From assembly GCA_964250755.1 (NCBI GenBank), contig CAXUHB010000013.1:36505-100504 (forward strand): a stretch of 64,000 nucleotides of DNA, in the 5' to 3' direction. The notes beneath the pieces are model-generated. The model saw nothing but the letters and a program-made list of their open reading frames with translations, was not told the DNA's origin and searched no databases. Source of the DNA: DASWOJ01 sp964250755 (lineage in GTDB: Bacteria > Pseudomonadota > Alphaproteobacteria > Acetobacterales > Acetobacteraceae). Position 1 is the first letter of the stretch. The number at the start of each line of letters is the position of its first letter. Of this stretch, positions 17,201 to 24,618 are shown one piece after another. The translations under genes and the position numbers were made by a program.

Positions 17201-17427
17201 ACGTTGGCCACGGCGTCCTCGACCTTCTTCGTCACCTGGCTCTCCAGCTCCCCCGGCGCGGCGCCGGGCTGGGTCACGACGACAGAGACGATGGGCACGT
17301 CCACATTCGGCGACTTGGTGATCGGCAGCATGTTGAAGCCGACCAGCCCCAGCAGCGTCAGCACCGCGAACAGCACGATGGGTGGAATCGGGTTGCGTAT
17401 TGCCGCGCCGGAGATGTTGAATGCCAT
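14251..17427 (-). CDS. RND efflux permease (AcrB/MexF-like)
   Basis: Inner-membrane proton-driven exporter of the HAE1/RND superfamily, 1058 aa. It opens with FNISGAAIRNPIPPIVLFAVLTLLG, and the proton-relay aspartates are seen in GILVDDAIVEIENI near residue 400. Two large periplasmic loops and the second membrane half (VLVLLFRNVFQPITILLSLPLSL, GIVTKNAIMLVDF) are intact. It follows the adaptor gene by a 4-base gap. No outer-membrane factor gene is present. Probable substrates are drugs, solvents or detergents; these cannot be specified. Confidence 0.95.
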   Translation of the reverse strand: MAFNISGAAIRNPIPPIVLFAVLTLLGLVGFNMLPITKSPNVDVPIVSVVVTQPGAAPGELESQVTKKVEDAVANVSGVKHVQSSVTDGVSQTVVELRLEVSTDRALNDVRDAVSKIRSDLPRGIDEPVIQRIDIVGQSIQTFAATAPGMTLEGLSWFIDDTVLRDLQGVRGIGRVERIGGVTREIRVSLDPDRLASLGITAGDVNRQLRATSADLSGGRGEVGSQEQAIRTLAGARTLDALAATRLVLPGGREVRLSDVARVADSYEEPRDFARMNGETPVVSFAVFRAKGASDVSVADAVALRIQALQRAHPEVTYAVIDDGVRATRGTYLSAMHGLIEGAVLATIVVLVFLRNWRATLLVAAALPLSVLPAFAAMQLMGFSLNFVSLLGITLVTGILVDDAIVEIENIVRHMHMGKRPYEAAVEAADEIGLAVIAITFTIMAVFAPVSFMGGIAGQFFKQFGLTVAAAVMASLLVARLITPLMAAYLMRPVAPHDERDGWVMRAYTRFLQATLRWRGLTLLAGLAAFGVSIWSTTLLPTGFIPPPDESRVVLSIELPPGSTLADTRARTDVVAAEFRRIPEVTTVFVVGGTTPTGAGAEIRRAKMIVNLVPKDARVRRQKEVEAELTRRLAALPDVRGWYVNDRGERELSVTVLGDDPAALDRAVAALEGGMRRLPGFGNVAPSAGSDRPEIRVTPRGDEAARFGVSTEAISDAVRIATIGDVPANLAKFRDGDRLIPIRVQVDTALRGDISAIETLQVQGNGGIAVPLLAVADVALGQGPSSVERYDRVRRVVLGADLQPGVALGDALKAIYALPAAKGLPAGVRLQNGGDAEVMAEVFSQFGLAMGAGLTIVLGVLVLLFRNVFQPITILLSLPLSLGGVILALLLTGNPISMPVVIGVLMLMGIVTKNAIMLVDFAIERRAAGMGRVEAILDAGRKRARPIVMTTIAMVAGMVPSAMGVGDGGEFRSPMAIGVIGGLIVSTVLSLVFVPSFYTLMDDASGLVGRLFGRVLTPRDLPVPAGRRAGPGAEPTGAEPAGVMRGGAGQVGAVPAAE

Positions 17428-17431
17428 CCCG

Positions 17432-18583
17432 CTACGCCCCCTTGCCGGCGGCGGCCGGGACGGGCGTCACCCGGTCGCCTCCGCGTATGAAGGTGCCGGA
17501 CACGGACACGACCGCATCCCCTTCCTGCACGCCGTCCGTGATCTCCGCCCGTCCGCCGCCGCGCAGGCCGACCTGAACCTGGCGCGTGTCCACCACGCCG
17601 TTCCGCACGACCTGGACCACGGCGCCGCCGGGCTGGAACAGCACGGCGGACAGCGGGACAAGCACGCCCTCGTGCCGCGCGACCTCGACAGTCGCCCGGG
17701 CGAAGCTGCCGATCACCAGGCCGCCGTTGCCTGTGACCATCACGCGCACGCGGCCCAGGCGGGTGGCGCGGCTGACCTCCGGCGACACCAGGCGGACGCT
17801 GCCTGTGCGGGGGCCGCCCGCCGTCTCGATCTGGGCAGGCTGGCCCGGGCGCAGCTTGGCGAGCGACACCTCCGGCACGTCCGCCTCCAGCTCCACCGCG
17901 TCATCCCGAATGATCCGGAACAGGGGGTCGCCTGTCCCCATCACGACGGCACCCTGCCGTGCGATGCGGCGGCTGATCCGGCCGCCGACGGGCGCGCGCA
18001 GCTCGGTGCGGGCCAGGCGGACCAGAAGCTCGCGCCGCTGCGCGTCGGCCAGGGCGCGGTCGGCCTCGGCCGCGCGCAGGGCGCCCACGGCGGCGTCCTG
18101 ACGGGCAGCAGCAGTCGCAGCGGCAGCCTGGCGCTGCTCATACACCTCGCGCGCCGCGTTGCCGCCGGCCAGCAGGTCCTTCGTGCGGGCCAGAGCCAGA
18201 TCCACCTGGGTGCGGGTGGCCTGCGCCTCGGCGATGCTGCTGCGGGCCTGGGCAATGGCGGCGTCGGCGCGGGCGGCCTGGGCGGCGTTCTGGGCGACGC
18301 TGGCCTCCAGCACGTCGCGCGACAGCCGGGCCAGCACCTGCCCGGCGGCCACGGTGTCGCCCTCCTCCGCCAGTATCTCGGTAATGGCCAGGCCCTCGAT
18401 CTGCGGGCTGACCAGCACCTCCTCCTGCGGCACCAAGGTGCCGGTCAGCACAGCGGTCTCCTGGATGGCGCCGCGGACGGCGGACACGACCGTGACCGCA
18501 GGCGGCGTCGGGTCGGCAGGCGGCGGGGCGACTGCGAACGCCGGCGCGGCCAGGAACATGAGTGCGGCCATCCAGCGGGTCAT
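17432..18583 (-). CDS. RND periplasmic adaptor (membrane fusion protein)
   Basis: A 383-aa AcrA/MexA-type adaptor. It has an N-terminal signal (MAALMFLAAPAFA), a lipoyl half-motif (VSPQIEGLAITEILAEEGDTVAAGQVLA), a long helical hairpin rich in Ala/Gln/Arg (~95-190) and the matching lipoyl half TELRAPVGGRISRR. It links the permease to an outer-membrane channel. It overlaps the tetR gene by ATGA and precedes the permease by four bases, so all three are in one operon. Confidence 0.95.
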   Translation of the reverse strand: MTRWMAALMFLAAPAFAVAPPPADPTPPAVTVVSAVRGAIQETAVLTGTLVPQEEVLVSPQIEGLAITEILAEEGDTVAAGQVLARLSRDVLEASVAQNAAQAARADAAIAQARSSIAEAQATRTQVDLALARTKDLLAGGNAAREVYEQRQAAAATAAARQDAAVGALRAAEADRALADAQRRELLVRLARTELRAPVGGRISRRIARQGAVVMGTGDPLFRIIRDDAVELEADVPEVSLAKLRPGQPAQIETAGGPRTGSVRLVSPEVSRATRLGRVRVMVTGNGGLVIGSFARATVEVARHEGVLVPLSAVLFQPGGAVVQVVRNGVVDTRQVQVGLRGGGRAEITDGVQEGDAVVSVSGTFIRGGDRVTPVPAAAGKGA

Positions 18584-19170
18584 GGCGCGTGCGGCCTCAG
18601 AAAGCGGCGCAGCAGCAGCTGCAGCACCGGGCGGAACCGCGTGGCGGTCAGCGTCGGGTCCAGCGCCTGATGCACCACCAGGCCGTCGCCCATCGCCATC
18701 ACAAGCTGCACCGCAGTTTCCACGTCCAGCGCCGGGTCCACCGTCCCGCGCGCCTGCCCGCGCTGCAGGGCGGCGACCACCCCGGCCCGGGCCTCCCGGA
18801 TGTTGCGGTCGAACATCGCCCGGACCTCGGGGTTGCGCACGGCCTCGGACATGGTCTCCGCCGCCAGCGCCGCCTGCGGACCCGCGAGCATCTGCTCCAG
18901 CGTGTCTATGCCGATGCCCGCCAGCGCCTCCACGGGATCATCGGCCTCCGCCATGCGCTCGAAGAACGCCGCATGATGCGTGCGCTCCGCTTCCGCAATG
19001 GCGGCGATGATGCTGACCTTGCTGGGAAAGTAACGATACAGCGCGCCCGGACTCATCCCGGCCTCGGCGCAGATCTCCTGCATGGACGCGCCGTGGAACC
19101 CAGCCCGGGCGAAGCAGGCCATCGCGGCGTCCAGCACGCGCTGGCGAGGGGGGGCGAGGACTTCGGACAT
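18580..19170 (-). CDS. TetR-family regulator of the efflux operon
   Basis: A 196-aa one-component repressor with an N-terminal helix-turn-helix (MQEICAEAGMSPGALYRYFPSK, about residues 30-51) and a ligand-binding C-terminal domain. It is the first gene of the minus-strand operon tetR-adaptor-permease and overlaps the adaptor by four bases. It very likely represses itself and the pump through the palindrome found just upstream. Confidence 0.94.
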   Translation of the reverse strand: MSEVLAPPRQRVLDAAMACFARAGFHGASMQEICAEAGMSPGALYRYFPSKVSIIAAIAEAERTHHAAFFERMAEADDPVEALAGIGIDTLEQMLAGPQAALAAETMSEAVRNPEVRAMFDRNIREARAGVVAALQRGQARGTVDPALDVETAVQLVMAMGDGLVVHQALDPTLTATRFRPVLQLLLRRFLRPHAP

Positions 19171-19184
19171 AGGATGGACCCGAA

Positions 19185-19210
19185 TGCGAATGAATGTTCA
19201 CTTGCGGTTG
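19185..19210. promoter_or_regulatory. Candidate TetR operator
   Basis: The centre TGAATGTTCA (19191-19200) is an inverted repeat of TGAA/TTCA arms, with partly symmetric flanks (GCGAA on the left, CTTGCG on the right). It lies 20-30 bases upstream of the tetR start and within the divergent region that also serves the atzG/E/H-like genes, the expected place for an autoregulatory TetR site. Not proven. Confidence 0.5.
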
Positions 19211-19277
19211 GGACAGCCCATTGTCAAGCCGGTCTGCCCGCCTGCAACATGGGGCGGGAACCACGGAGCCTGCCCCG

Positions 19278-19451
19278 ATGCTCGATGACGCCGACCTGAT
19301 CGCCGCCGCAGCCGTCCTGGGCATCCCGCTGGACCCGGCGTGGCATGACGCCGTGCGCTTCCACCTGGACCTCAGCCTGCGCGCCGCGTCCGCCGTGGCG
19401 GAGTTCCCCCTTCCCGACGACCTCGACCCGGCCCCGGTGTTCACGGCATGA
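19278..19451 (+). CDS. AtzG-like small subunit (DUF4089)
   Basis: A 57-aa protein resembling the AtzG/DUF4089 family (LIAAAAVLGIPLDPAWHDAVRFHLDL). In cyanuric acid degraders AtzG forms a complex with the amidase AtzE and is needed for its stability. The ATGA overlap with the following AtzE-like gene supports that partnership. I chose the ATG at 19278 because the domain begins there; the upstream in-frame extension crosses the tetR operator region. Confidence 0.83.
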   Translation: MLDDADLIAAAAVLGIPLDPAWHDAVRFHLDLSLRAASAVAEFPLPDDLDPAPVFTA

Positions 19452-20806
19452 CCGCCTGGCTGACCGCGGCCGAGGTCGCTGCACGCGTGCGGGACGGCGG
19501 CCTAACGCCGCACCAGGCCGTAACGGACGCCCTGGACCGCATCAGCCGGGCCGTGCCCATCAACGCCTTCACGGACGTGCTGGCCGACCGCGCCCTGGCC
19601 CGCGCCAAGGCGCATGACGGGACGGGGCTGCTGGCCGGGGTGCCGTTCGCGGTCAAGAACCTGTTCGACGTGCAGGGCCTGCCCACTCGCGCCGGCTCCC
19701 GCATCAACCGGGAGCGCCCGCCGGCGACCGCGGACGCCACAGCCGTCCAGCGGCTGGAGGCTGCGGGCGCCATCCTGGTCGGCACCCTCAACATGGGCGA
19801 ATACGCCTACGACTTCACGGGCGAGAACGCGCATGACGGCGCCTGCCGCAACCCGCACGACCCCACGCGGATGGCCGGCGGGTCGTCCAGCGGATCGGGC
19901 GCCGCTGTGGCCGCCGGCGTGGTGCCGCTGACGCTGGGATCGGACACCAACGGCTCGATCCGGGTGCCGGCGTCCCTGTGCGGCGTGTTCGGGCTGAAGC
20001 CGACATACGGCCGCTTGTCCCGCGCCGGGACCTTTCCCTTCGTGTCCAGCCTGGACCACATCGGTCCCTTGGCCCGCACGGTGGGCGACTTGCAACTGGC
20101 CTACGACGCCATGCTCGGCCCCGACCCGGCCGACCCCGCCTGCACCGGGCGGCCCGGCGAAGCGCCCGGCCCGGAGGCAATAGCCGGCTTGCGCATCGCC
20201 GTCGCAGGCGGGCACTTCCGCGCCAACGCCGGGCCGGACGCCTTGGCGGCGCTGGACCAGGTGGCCCAGGCGTTGGGCGCCACCGTGCAAGTCGAGCTGC
20301 CCGAGGCCGCCCGCGCCCGCGCCGCCGCCTACGTCATCACGACGGTCGAAGGCGCAGCCCTGCACCTGGACCGCCTGCGGACCCGCCCTGGCGACTTCGA
20401 CCCGGACGTGCGCGACCGGCTGATCGCCGGCGCGATGGTGCCCGGCCCGTTCTACGTCCGCGCCCAGCGGTTCCGCCGCTGGTACCAGGCGCAGGTGCGC
20501 GCCCTGTTCGGGGAGTGGGACATCCTGCTGGCGCCCGCCACGCCCTTCACGGCGCCGGCCATCGGGCAGAAGACGATGGAGCTGGCCGGGGAGACCGTGC
20601 CCGTCCGCGCCATGCTGGGCGTCCTGACCCAGCCCATCTCCTTCATCGGCCTGCCCGTGGTGGCCGTGCCCGTCCCGCGGCCCGGCCTGCCCATCGGGGT
20701 GCAGGTGATCGCGGCGCCCTGGGCGGAGGAGACGGCGTTGCGGGTGGCGCGGCACCTCGAAGCCGCCGGCGTCGTCAGTGCGCCGCGTCCGGACTTGGCG
20801 GCGTGA
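19448..20806 (+). CDS. atzE: AtzE-family amidase
   Basis: Amidase-signature hydrolase of 452 aa with the Ser-cisSer-Lys triad: K70 in VPFAVKNLFD, the GGSSSGSGAAV glycine/serine loop near residue 144 and the nucleophile serine near residue 170 in TNGSIRVPAS. AtzE converts 1-carboxybiuret in the cyanuric acid pathway; related enzymes act on oxalurate or other small ureido acids. No cyanuric acid or biuret hydrolase gene is nearby, so the physiological substrate is open. It overlaps the AtzG-like gene by four bases. Confidence 0.9.
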   Translation: MTAWLTAAEVAARVRDGGLTPHQAVTDALDRISRAVPINAFTDVLADRALARAKAHDGTGLLAGVPFAVKNLFDVQGLPTRAGSRINRERPPATADATAVQRLEAAGAILVGTLNMGEYAYDFTGENAHDGACRNPHDPTRMAGGSSSGSGAAVAAGVVPLTLGSDTNGSIRVPASLCGVFGLKPTYGRLSRAGTFPFVSSLDHIGPLARTVGDLQLAYDAMLGPDPADPACTGRPGEAPGPEAIAGLRIAVAGGHFRANAGPDALAALDQVAQALGATVQVELPEAARARAAAYVITTVEGAALHLDRLRTRPGDFDPDVRDRLIAGAMVPGPFYVRAQRFRRWYQAQVRALFGEWDILLAPATPFTAPAIGQKTMELAGETVPVRAMLGVLTQPISFIGLPVVAVPVPRPGLPIGVQVIAAPWAEETALRVARHLEAAGVVSAPRPDLAA

Positions 20807-20817
20807 GGGCGCGGCAC

Positions 20818-20846
20818 CTGCTCCTTCTCCCGAAGGGAGAGGGAAA
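20818..20846. repeat. Half copy of the CTCTCC/GGAGAG repeat
   Basis: CTTCTCCCGAAGGGAGAGGG forms a stem-loop between the AtzE- and AtzH-like genes. Its right arm GGGAGAGGG sits directly before the GTG at 20847 and appears to serve as that gene's Shine-Dalgarno sequence. Confidence 0.7.
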
Positions 20847-21239
20847 GTGACCGCAATCAACCTCCCCGAGATCGTCGCCGAGGTCATGGCGGCCTTCACG
20901 GCCTACGAAGCCGCCCTGACCACCAACGACGTGCCCGCCCTGGACGCCATCTTCTGGAACAGCCCGCACACCATCCGCTACGGTGTCGCCGAGAACCTGT
21001 ACGGTGCCGACGAGGTCCGGGTCTTCCGCGCCGCCCGCCCCTCCGCCGGCCTGGCCCGCACCCTGGAGCGCACGGTCATCACCACCTACGGCCGCGACTT
21101 CGCCACGGCCAGTACCCTGTTCCGCCGCGCGCCGGGCAAGCTGGGCCGGCAGATGCAGACCTGGGTGCGCCTGCCCGAAGGCTGGCGCGTCGTCGCGGCG
21201 CACGTTAGCTTGATTGAAGAACCAGCTCCCGCGCTTTGA
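20847..21239 (+). CDS. AtzH/HpxZ-like protein (DUF3225, SnoaL-like fold)
   Basis: A 130-aa protein of the NTF2/SnoaL-like DUF3225 family (FTAYEAALTTNDVPALDAIFW, TIRYGVAENLYGADEVRVFR, FRRAPGKLGRQMQTWVRL). Members include HpxZ of oxalurate metabolism and AtzH, a decarboxylating amidohydrolase that acts next to AtzE. Together with the two preceding genes it completes a G-E-H trio for hydrolysis of a small carboxylated urea. It starts at GTG just after the purine-rich arm of a repeat. The 3' end overlaps the convergent nhaA by 35 bases. Confidence 0.87.
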   Translation: MTAINLPEIVAEVMAAFTAYEAALTTNDVPALDAIFWNSPHTIRYGVAENLYGADEVRVFRAARPSAGLARTLERTVITTYGRDFATASTLFRRAPGKLGRQMQTWVRLPEGWRVVAAHVSLIEEPAPAL

Positions 21240-22404
21240 CCCGGCTTGCCGCCGCCAGCACCGCCAACCCCACCACCGCCGACATCAGCGAGCCCGCGAA
21301 CACCGCCAGCTTCACCTCGTCTCCGCGCGGAGACCCGCGGAACGCCAGGTCGCCGATGAACAGGCTCATCGTGAAGCCGACGCCGCACAGCACGGCGCCG
21401 CCATACAGCTGCAGCCGCGTGACACCGGCCGGCAACCGGGCCAGCCCCAGCTTCGCGGCCAGCGTGACCGCGCCGAACACGCCCACCTGCTTGCCCAGGA
21501 ACAGCCCCAACGCCGTGCCGACGGCCAACCGGTCGGTCCAGGCGTGCGGCGGCAAGGTGTCGAAGCGCAGGCCGGCGTTCGCCAGGCCGAACAGCGGCAG
21601 AATGCCATAGGCCACCCATAGACCCAGCCGGTGTTCCAGCACCTGCGCCGGTGCCCGCTCCGCGCCCGGACGCTCGCGCATCGGGACCACGAAGGCCAGC
21701 GCCACGCCGGACAAGGTGGCATGGACGCCGGACTCGAAGACCAGCAGCCAAAGCGCCGCACCGCCCAGCAGGTAGGGCCACAGCGCCCGCACCCCGGCCC
21801 GGTTCAGCCCCAGCAGCCCCAGCCAAACCCCCGCCGCCGCCGCGAGGTCCCACAGATTCAGCCCCCGCGTGTAGAACAGCGCGATCACCAGGATGGCGCC
21901 CAGGTCGTCCATGATCGCCAGCGCCGTCAGGAACACCTTCAAGCCCACCGGCACCCGTTTTCCCAGCACGGCCAGCACTGCGAGCGCGAAGGCGATGTCC
22001 GTCGCCACCGGCACTGCCCAGCCGCGCAACGCCACCTCGTCTCCCCGGTTGAACGCCACCAGGATCAGAGCCGGCACGACCATCCCGCCCAACGCCGCCA
22101 GCCCCGGCGCCGCCAGCCTCGCGGGGGACGCCAGCTCCCCTTGGGTGATCTCTCGCCGCAGCTCCAGCCCGACCAGCAGAAAGAACACCGCCATCAGCCC
22201 GTCGTTGATGAGGACCAGCGGCGTTTCGTGCAGCACCGGCGTGTGCAGCAAGGCGCGGTAGAGGCCACCTGCGGATGAGTTCGCCCAGACTAGCGCCGCC
22301 GCTGCCGCCAGCATCAGCACGGTGCCGCCGGCAGCCTCGCTCCGTAGAAAATCCAGTAGGGCGGCGAAACGCAGGCGAGTCGGGAACGCCCGGGCTGACG
22401 GCAT
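21205..22404 (-). CDS. nhaA: Na+/H+ antiporter NhaA
   Basis: Inner-membrane sodium/proton antiporter of 399 aa with about 12 helices. The essential aspartates are visible in ATDIAFALAV and in AIMDDLGAILVIALFY (the D163/D164 pair of E. coli numbering), and the C-terminal GVGFTMSLFI is present. I chose the ATG at 22404, preceded by CCAGGAG on the minus strand; the longer frame adds 36 unrelated residues. Confidence 0.96.
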   Translation of the reverse strand: MPSARAFPTRLRFAALLDFLRSEAAGGTVLMLAAAAALVWANSSAGGLYRALLHTPVLHETPLVLINDGLMAVFFLLVGLELRREITQGELASPARLAAPGLAALGGMVVPALILVAFNRGDEVALRGWAVPVATDIAFALAVLAVLGKRVPVGLKVFLTALAIMDDLGAILVIALFYTRGLNLWDLAAAAGVWLGLLGLNRAGVRALWPYLLGGAALWLLVFESGVHATLSGVALAFVVPMRERPGAERAPAQVLEHRLGLWVAYGILPLFGLANAGLRFDTLPPHAWTDRLAVGTALGLFLGKQVGVFGAVTLAAKLGLARLPAGVTRLQLYGGAVLCGVGFTMSLFIGDLAFRGSPRGDEVKLAVFAGSLMSAVVGLAVLAAASRVKARELVLQSS

Positions 22405-22473
22405 GGCGGCTCCTGGAGTGAGGCGAGGCAACGCCGCCTTGCATGCTGCGTTGCAGCGGAAAGGTCGGAACGT

Positions 22474-23481
22474 ATGACCCAACCCGTGCTGGCTCAACGA
22501 CCATTGCAACACGACATCGGGAACCTGGACCAGAACGGGAAACCCGATCTGGCATCCTCCTGGCTTGCCGCCATGCGGGCCGGCGACTTTCCCGCGGCCT
22601 GGGCCGTGAGCGACTGCGTCCTGGCCGGACGCGATCCGGTGGGACGGGACGACCCCGCCCTACCCTATCACCTCCGCTGGGTATGGGACGGCCGGCCGCC
22701 GGACGGCAAGCACGTCCTGGTCCGCTGCTACCACGGCCTGGGCGACACGCTACAGTTCTGCCGCTTCCTTCAGCTGCTGCGCTCGCGCGTGGCGTCCCTG
22801 ACGCTGGAGGTCCAGCCGGAGCTGATCACCCTGTTGCGCGCCCTGCCCGGCCCGGACCGCCTGGCGCCCTTCAACCCCGCTGCACCACTGCCCCCGTCCG
22901 AGTGCGATGTGGAAATCATGGAGCTGCCGCACCTGCTGCGCGCCGCGCCAGGTCCGGCGCCCTACCTGCGCGCGCTCCCTGCCCCGCGGCCCGCGGCCGG
23001 GCTGCTGGTGGGGCTGTGCTGGCAGGCCGGCGGCTGGGACCCCGGCCGATCCGTGCCGCTGCCGCTGATGGCGCCGCTGGCCGGGGTGCCCGGCGTCCGC
23101 TTTGTCAGCTTGCAGCGCGGTCCCGGCGCGGACGACTCCGCCCGGCCCAGCGCGCCGCCCCTGCTGCTGGCCGGGGAGCGTGGCATGGACGTCGCCGAGA
23201 CCGCCGGACTGCTGACGTCGCTGGACTTGGTGATCACGGTAGACACCATGGTCGCACATCTGGCCGGCGCTCTGGGCCGTCCGGCCTGGGTGCTGCTGCA
23301 GGCCGACGCCGACTGGCGCTGGATGTCTGGCCGGGACGACAGCCCCTGGTATCCCAGCCTGCGCCTGTTCCGCCAGGACAGGCCCGGCGACTGGTCCGCC
23401 GCCGTTGCCCGGCTGCACGCGGCCCTTGCGGGATGGGCAGGGAACGTGGCACGGGAACCAACGTCCTTCTTGGGGGTTTGA
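22474..23481 (+). CDS. GT9-like glycosyltransferase
   Basis: A 335-aa protein of the heptosyltransferase-like/TPR-associated glycosyltransferase group. The VRCYHGLGDTLQFCRFLQLL segment near residue 90 and ITVDTMVAHLAGALGRPAWVLL near residue 255 are characteristic of GT9/GT41-like domains (nucleotide-sugar binding). The N-terminal ~60 residues look like a degenerate TPR helix pair. It is the first of nine co-directional genes in the glycan cluster. Acceptor and donor are unknown. Confidence 0.85.
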   Translation: MTQPVLAQRPLQHDIGNLDQNGKPDLASSWLAAMRAGDFPAAWAVSDCVLAGRDPVGRDDPALPYHLRWVWDGRPPDGKHVLVRCYHGLGDTLQFCRFLQLLRSRVASLTLEVQPELITLLRALPGPDRLAPFNPAAPLPPSECDVEIMELPHLLRAAPGPAPYLRALPAPRPAAGLLVGLCWQAGGWDPGRSVPLPLMAPLAGVPGVRFVSLQRGPGADDSARPSAPPLLLAGERGMDVAETAGLLTSLDLVITVDTMVAHLAGALGRPAWVLLQADADWRWMSGRDDSPWYPSLRLFRQDRPGDWSAAVARLHAALAGWAGNVAREPTSFLGV

Positions 23482-23517
23482 ACGAATCATGCCCGCCGCA
23501 CCGCTTAGGAACCCCAT

Positions 23518-24618
23518 TTGCGGATCGTCATCCTCGGCCTGACCATCACCTCGTCCTGGGGCAACGGCCACGCCACCACCTACCGCGGCCTGGTCCGGGG
23601 CCTGGCACGGCGCGGCCACCAGGTGCTGTTCCTGGAACGGGACAAGCCCTGGTATGCCGGCAACCGGGACATGCCCGCGCCGCCCTGGGGTGAAACGCGG
23701 CTGTATTCCAGCCTGGAGGAGCTGTCCGCACGATGGTCCGCCGCCATTGCCGCCGCGGATCTGGTGGTCGTCGGCTCCTACGTGCCGGATGGTGCCGCCG
23801 TGGACGCGCTGGCCCAACGTCTGGCAGGCGGCATCATCGCCTTCTACGACATTGACACGCCGGTGACCCTTGCGGCGCTGGACGCCGGAACTTGCAGCTA
23901 TCTGACGCCGGATCTGCTGCGCGGCTTCGACCTGTATCTCTCCTTCACCGGCGGCCCAACGCTCCAGTACCTGGAAGCCACGCTGGGCGCGCGCATGGCG
24001 CGCGCGCTGTACTGCTCCGCCGATCCCGAGGTTTACCGGCCTGATCCGGACGCCCGGCCCGCGGTGGACCTCGGCTACCTCGGCACCTACAGCCCCGACC
24101 GGCAACCGACGGTGGAAGCGTTGCTGTGTCAGCCCGCGCGCACCTGGCCCGAAGGCCGCTTCGCCGTCGCCGGCCCCATGTATCCGTCGGACCTCGCCTG
24201 GCCCGGCAACGTGGACCGCACCGAGCACCTGGCGCCGGACAAGCACCGCGCCTTCTACGCCGGCCAGCGCTTCACCTTGAATGTGACCCGGGCCGACATG
24301 ATACAGCGCGGCTACAGCCCCAGCGTCCGCCTGTTCGAGGCCGCGTGCTGCGGCGTGCCGATCATCAGCGACTGGTGGGCGGGTCTGGACGCCTTCTTCA
24401 CGCCCAACGAGGAAATCCTGATCGCCCGGGATGCGCGGGACGTGCTGCGGCTGCTTCGCGCCATGCCGGACGCACGGCGCCGCGCCGTGGCCGACGCCGC
24501 CCGCGCCCGCGTGCTGGGGGCGCACACCGGGGACCACCGCGCGGCGGAACTGGAATCCTACGTGGCCGAGGCCAAGCAGGGTGCGCAGGCCGGCGCCCGC
24601 CGGGCAGCGCGCGCATGA
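23518..24618 (+). CDS. CgeB-like glycosyltransferase, copy 1
   Basis: GT-B type enzyme of 366 aa starting at a TTG. It has an N-terminal Rossmann-like opening (RIVILGLTITSSWGNGHATTYRGL), the VVGSYVPDGAA and FYDIDTPVTLAAL segments, and a C-terminal sugar-nucleotide region (RLFEAACCGVPIISDWWAGLDAFF, NEEILIARDARD) typical of CgeB/family-1-like glycosyltransferases. It is a clear paralogue of the next gene along the whole length and overlaps it by ATGA. The product is presumably a small glycoside or an oligosaccharide step. Confidence 0.88.
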   Translation: MRIVILGLTITSSWGNGHATTYRGLVRGLARRGHQVLFLERDKPWYAGNRDMPAPPWGETRLYSSLEELSARWSAAIAAADLVVVGSYVPDGAAVDALAQRLAGGIIAFYDIDTPVTLAALDAGTCSYLTPDLLRGFDLYLSFTGGPTLQYLEATLGARMARALYCSADPEVYRPDPDARPAVDLGYLGTYSPDRQPTVEALLCQPARTWPEGRFAVAGPMYPSDLAWPGNVDRTEHLAPDKHRAFYAGQRFTLNVTRADMIQRGYSPSVRLFEAACCGVPIISDWWAGLDAFFTPNEEILIARDARDVLRLLRAMPDARRRAVADAARARVLGAHTGDHRAAELESYVAEAKQGAQAGARRAARA

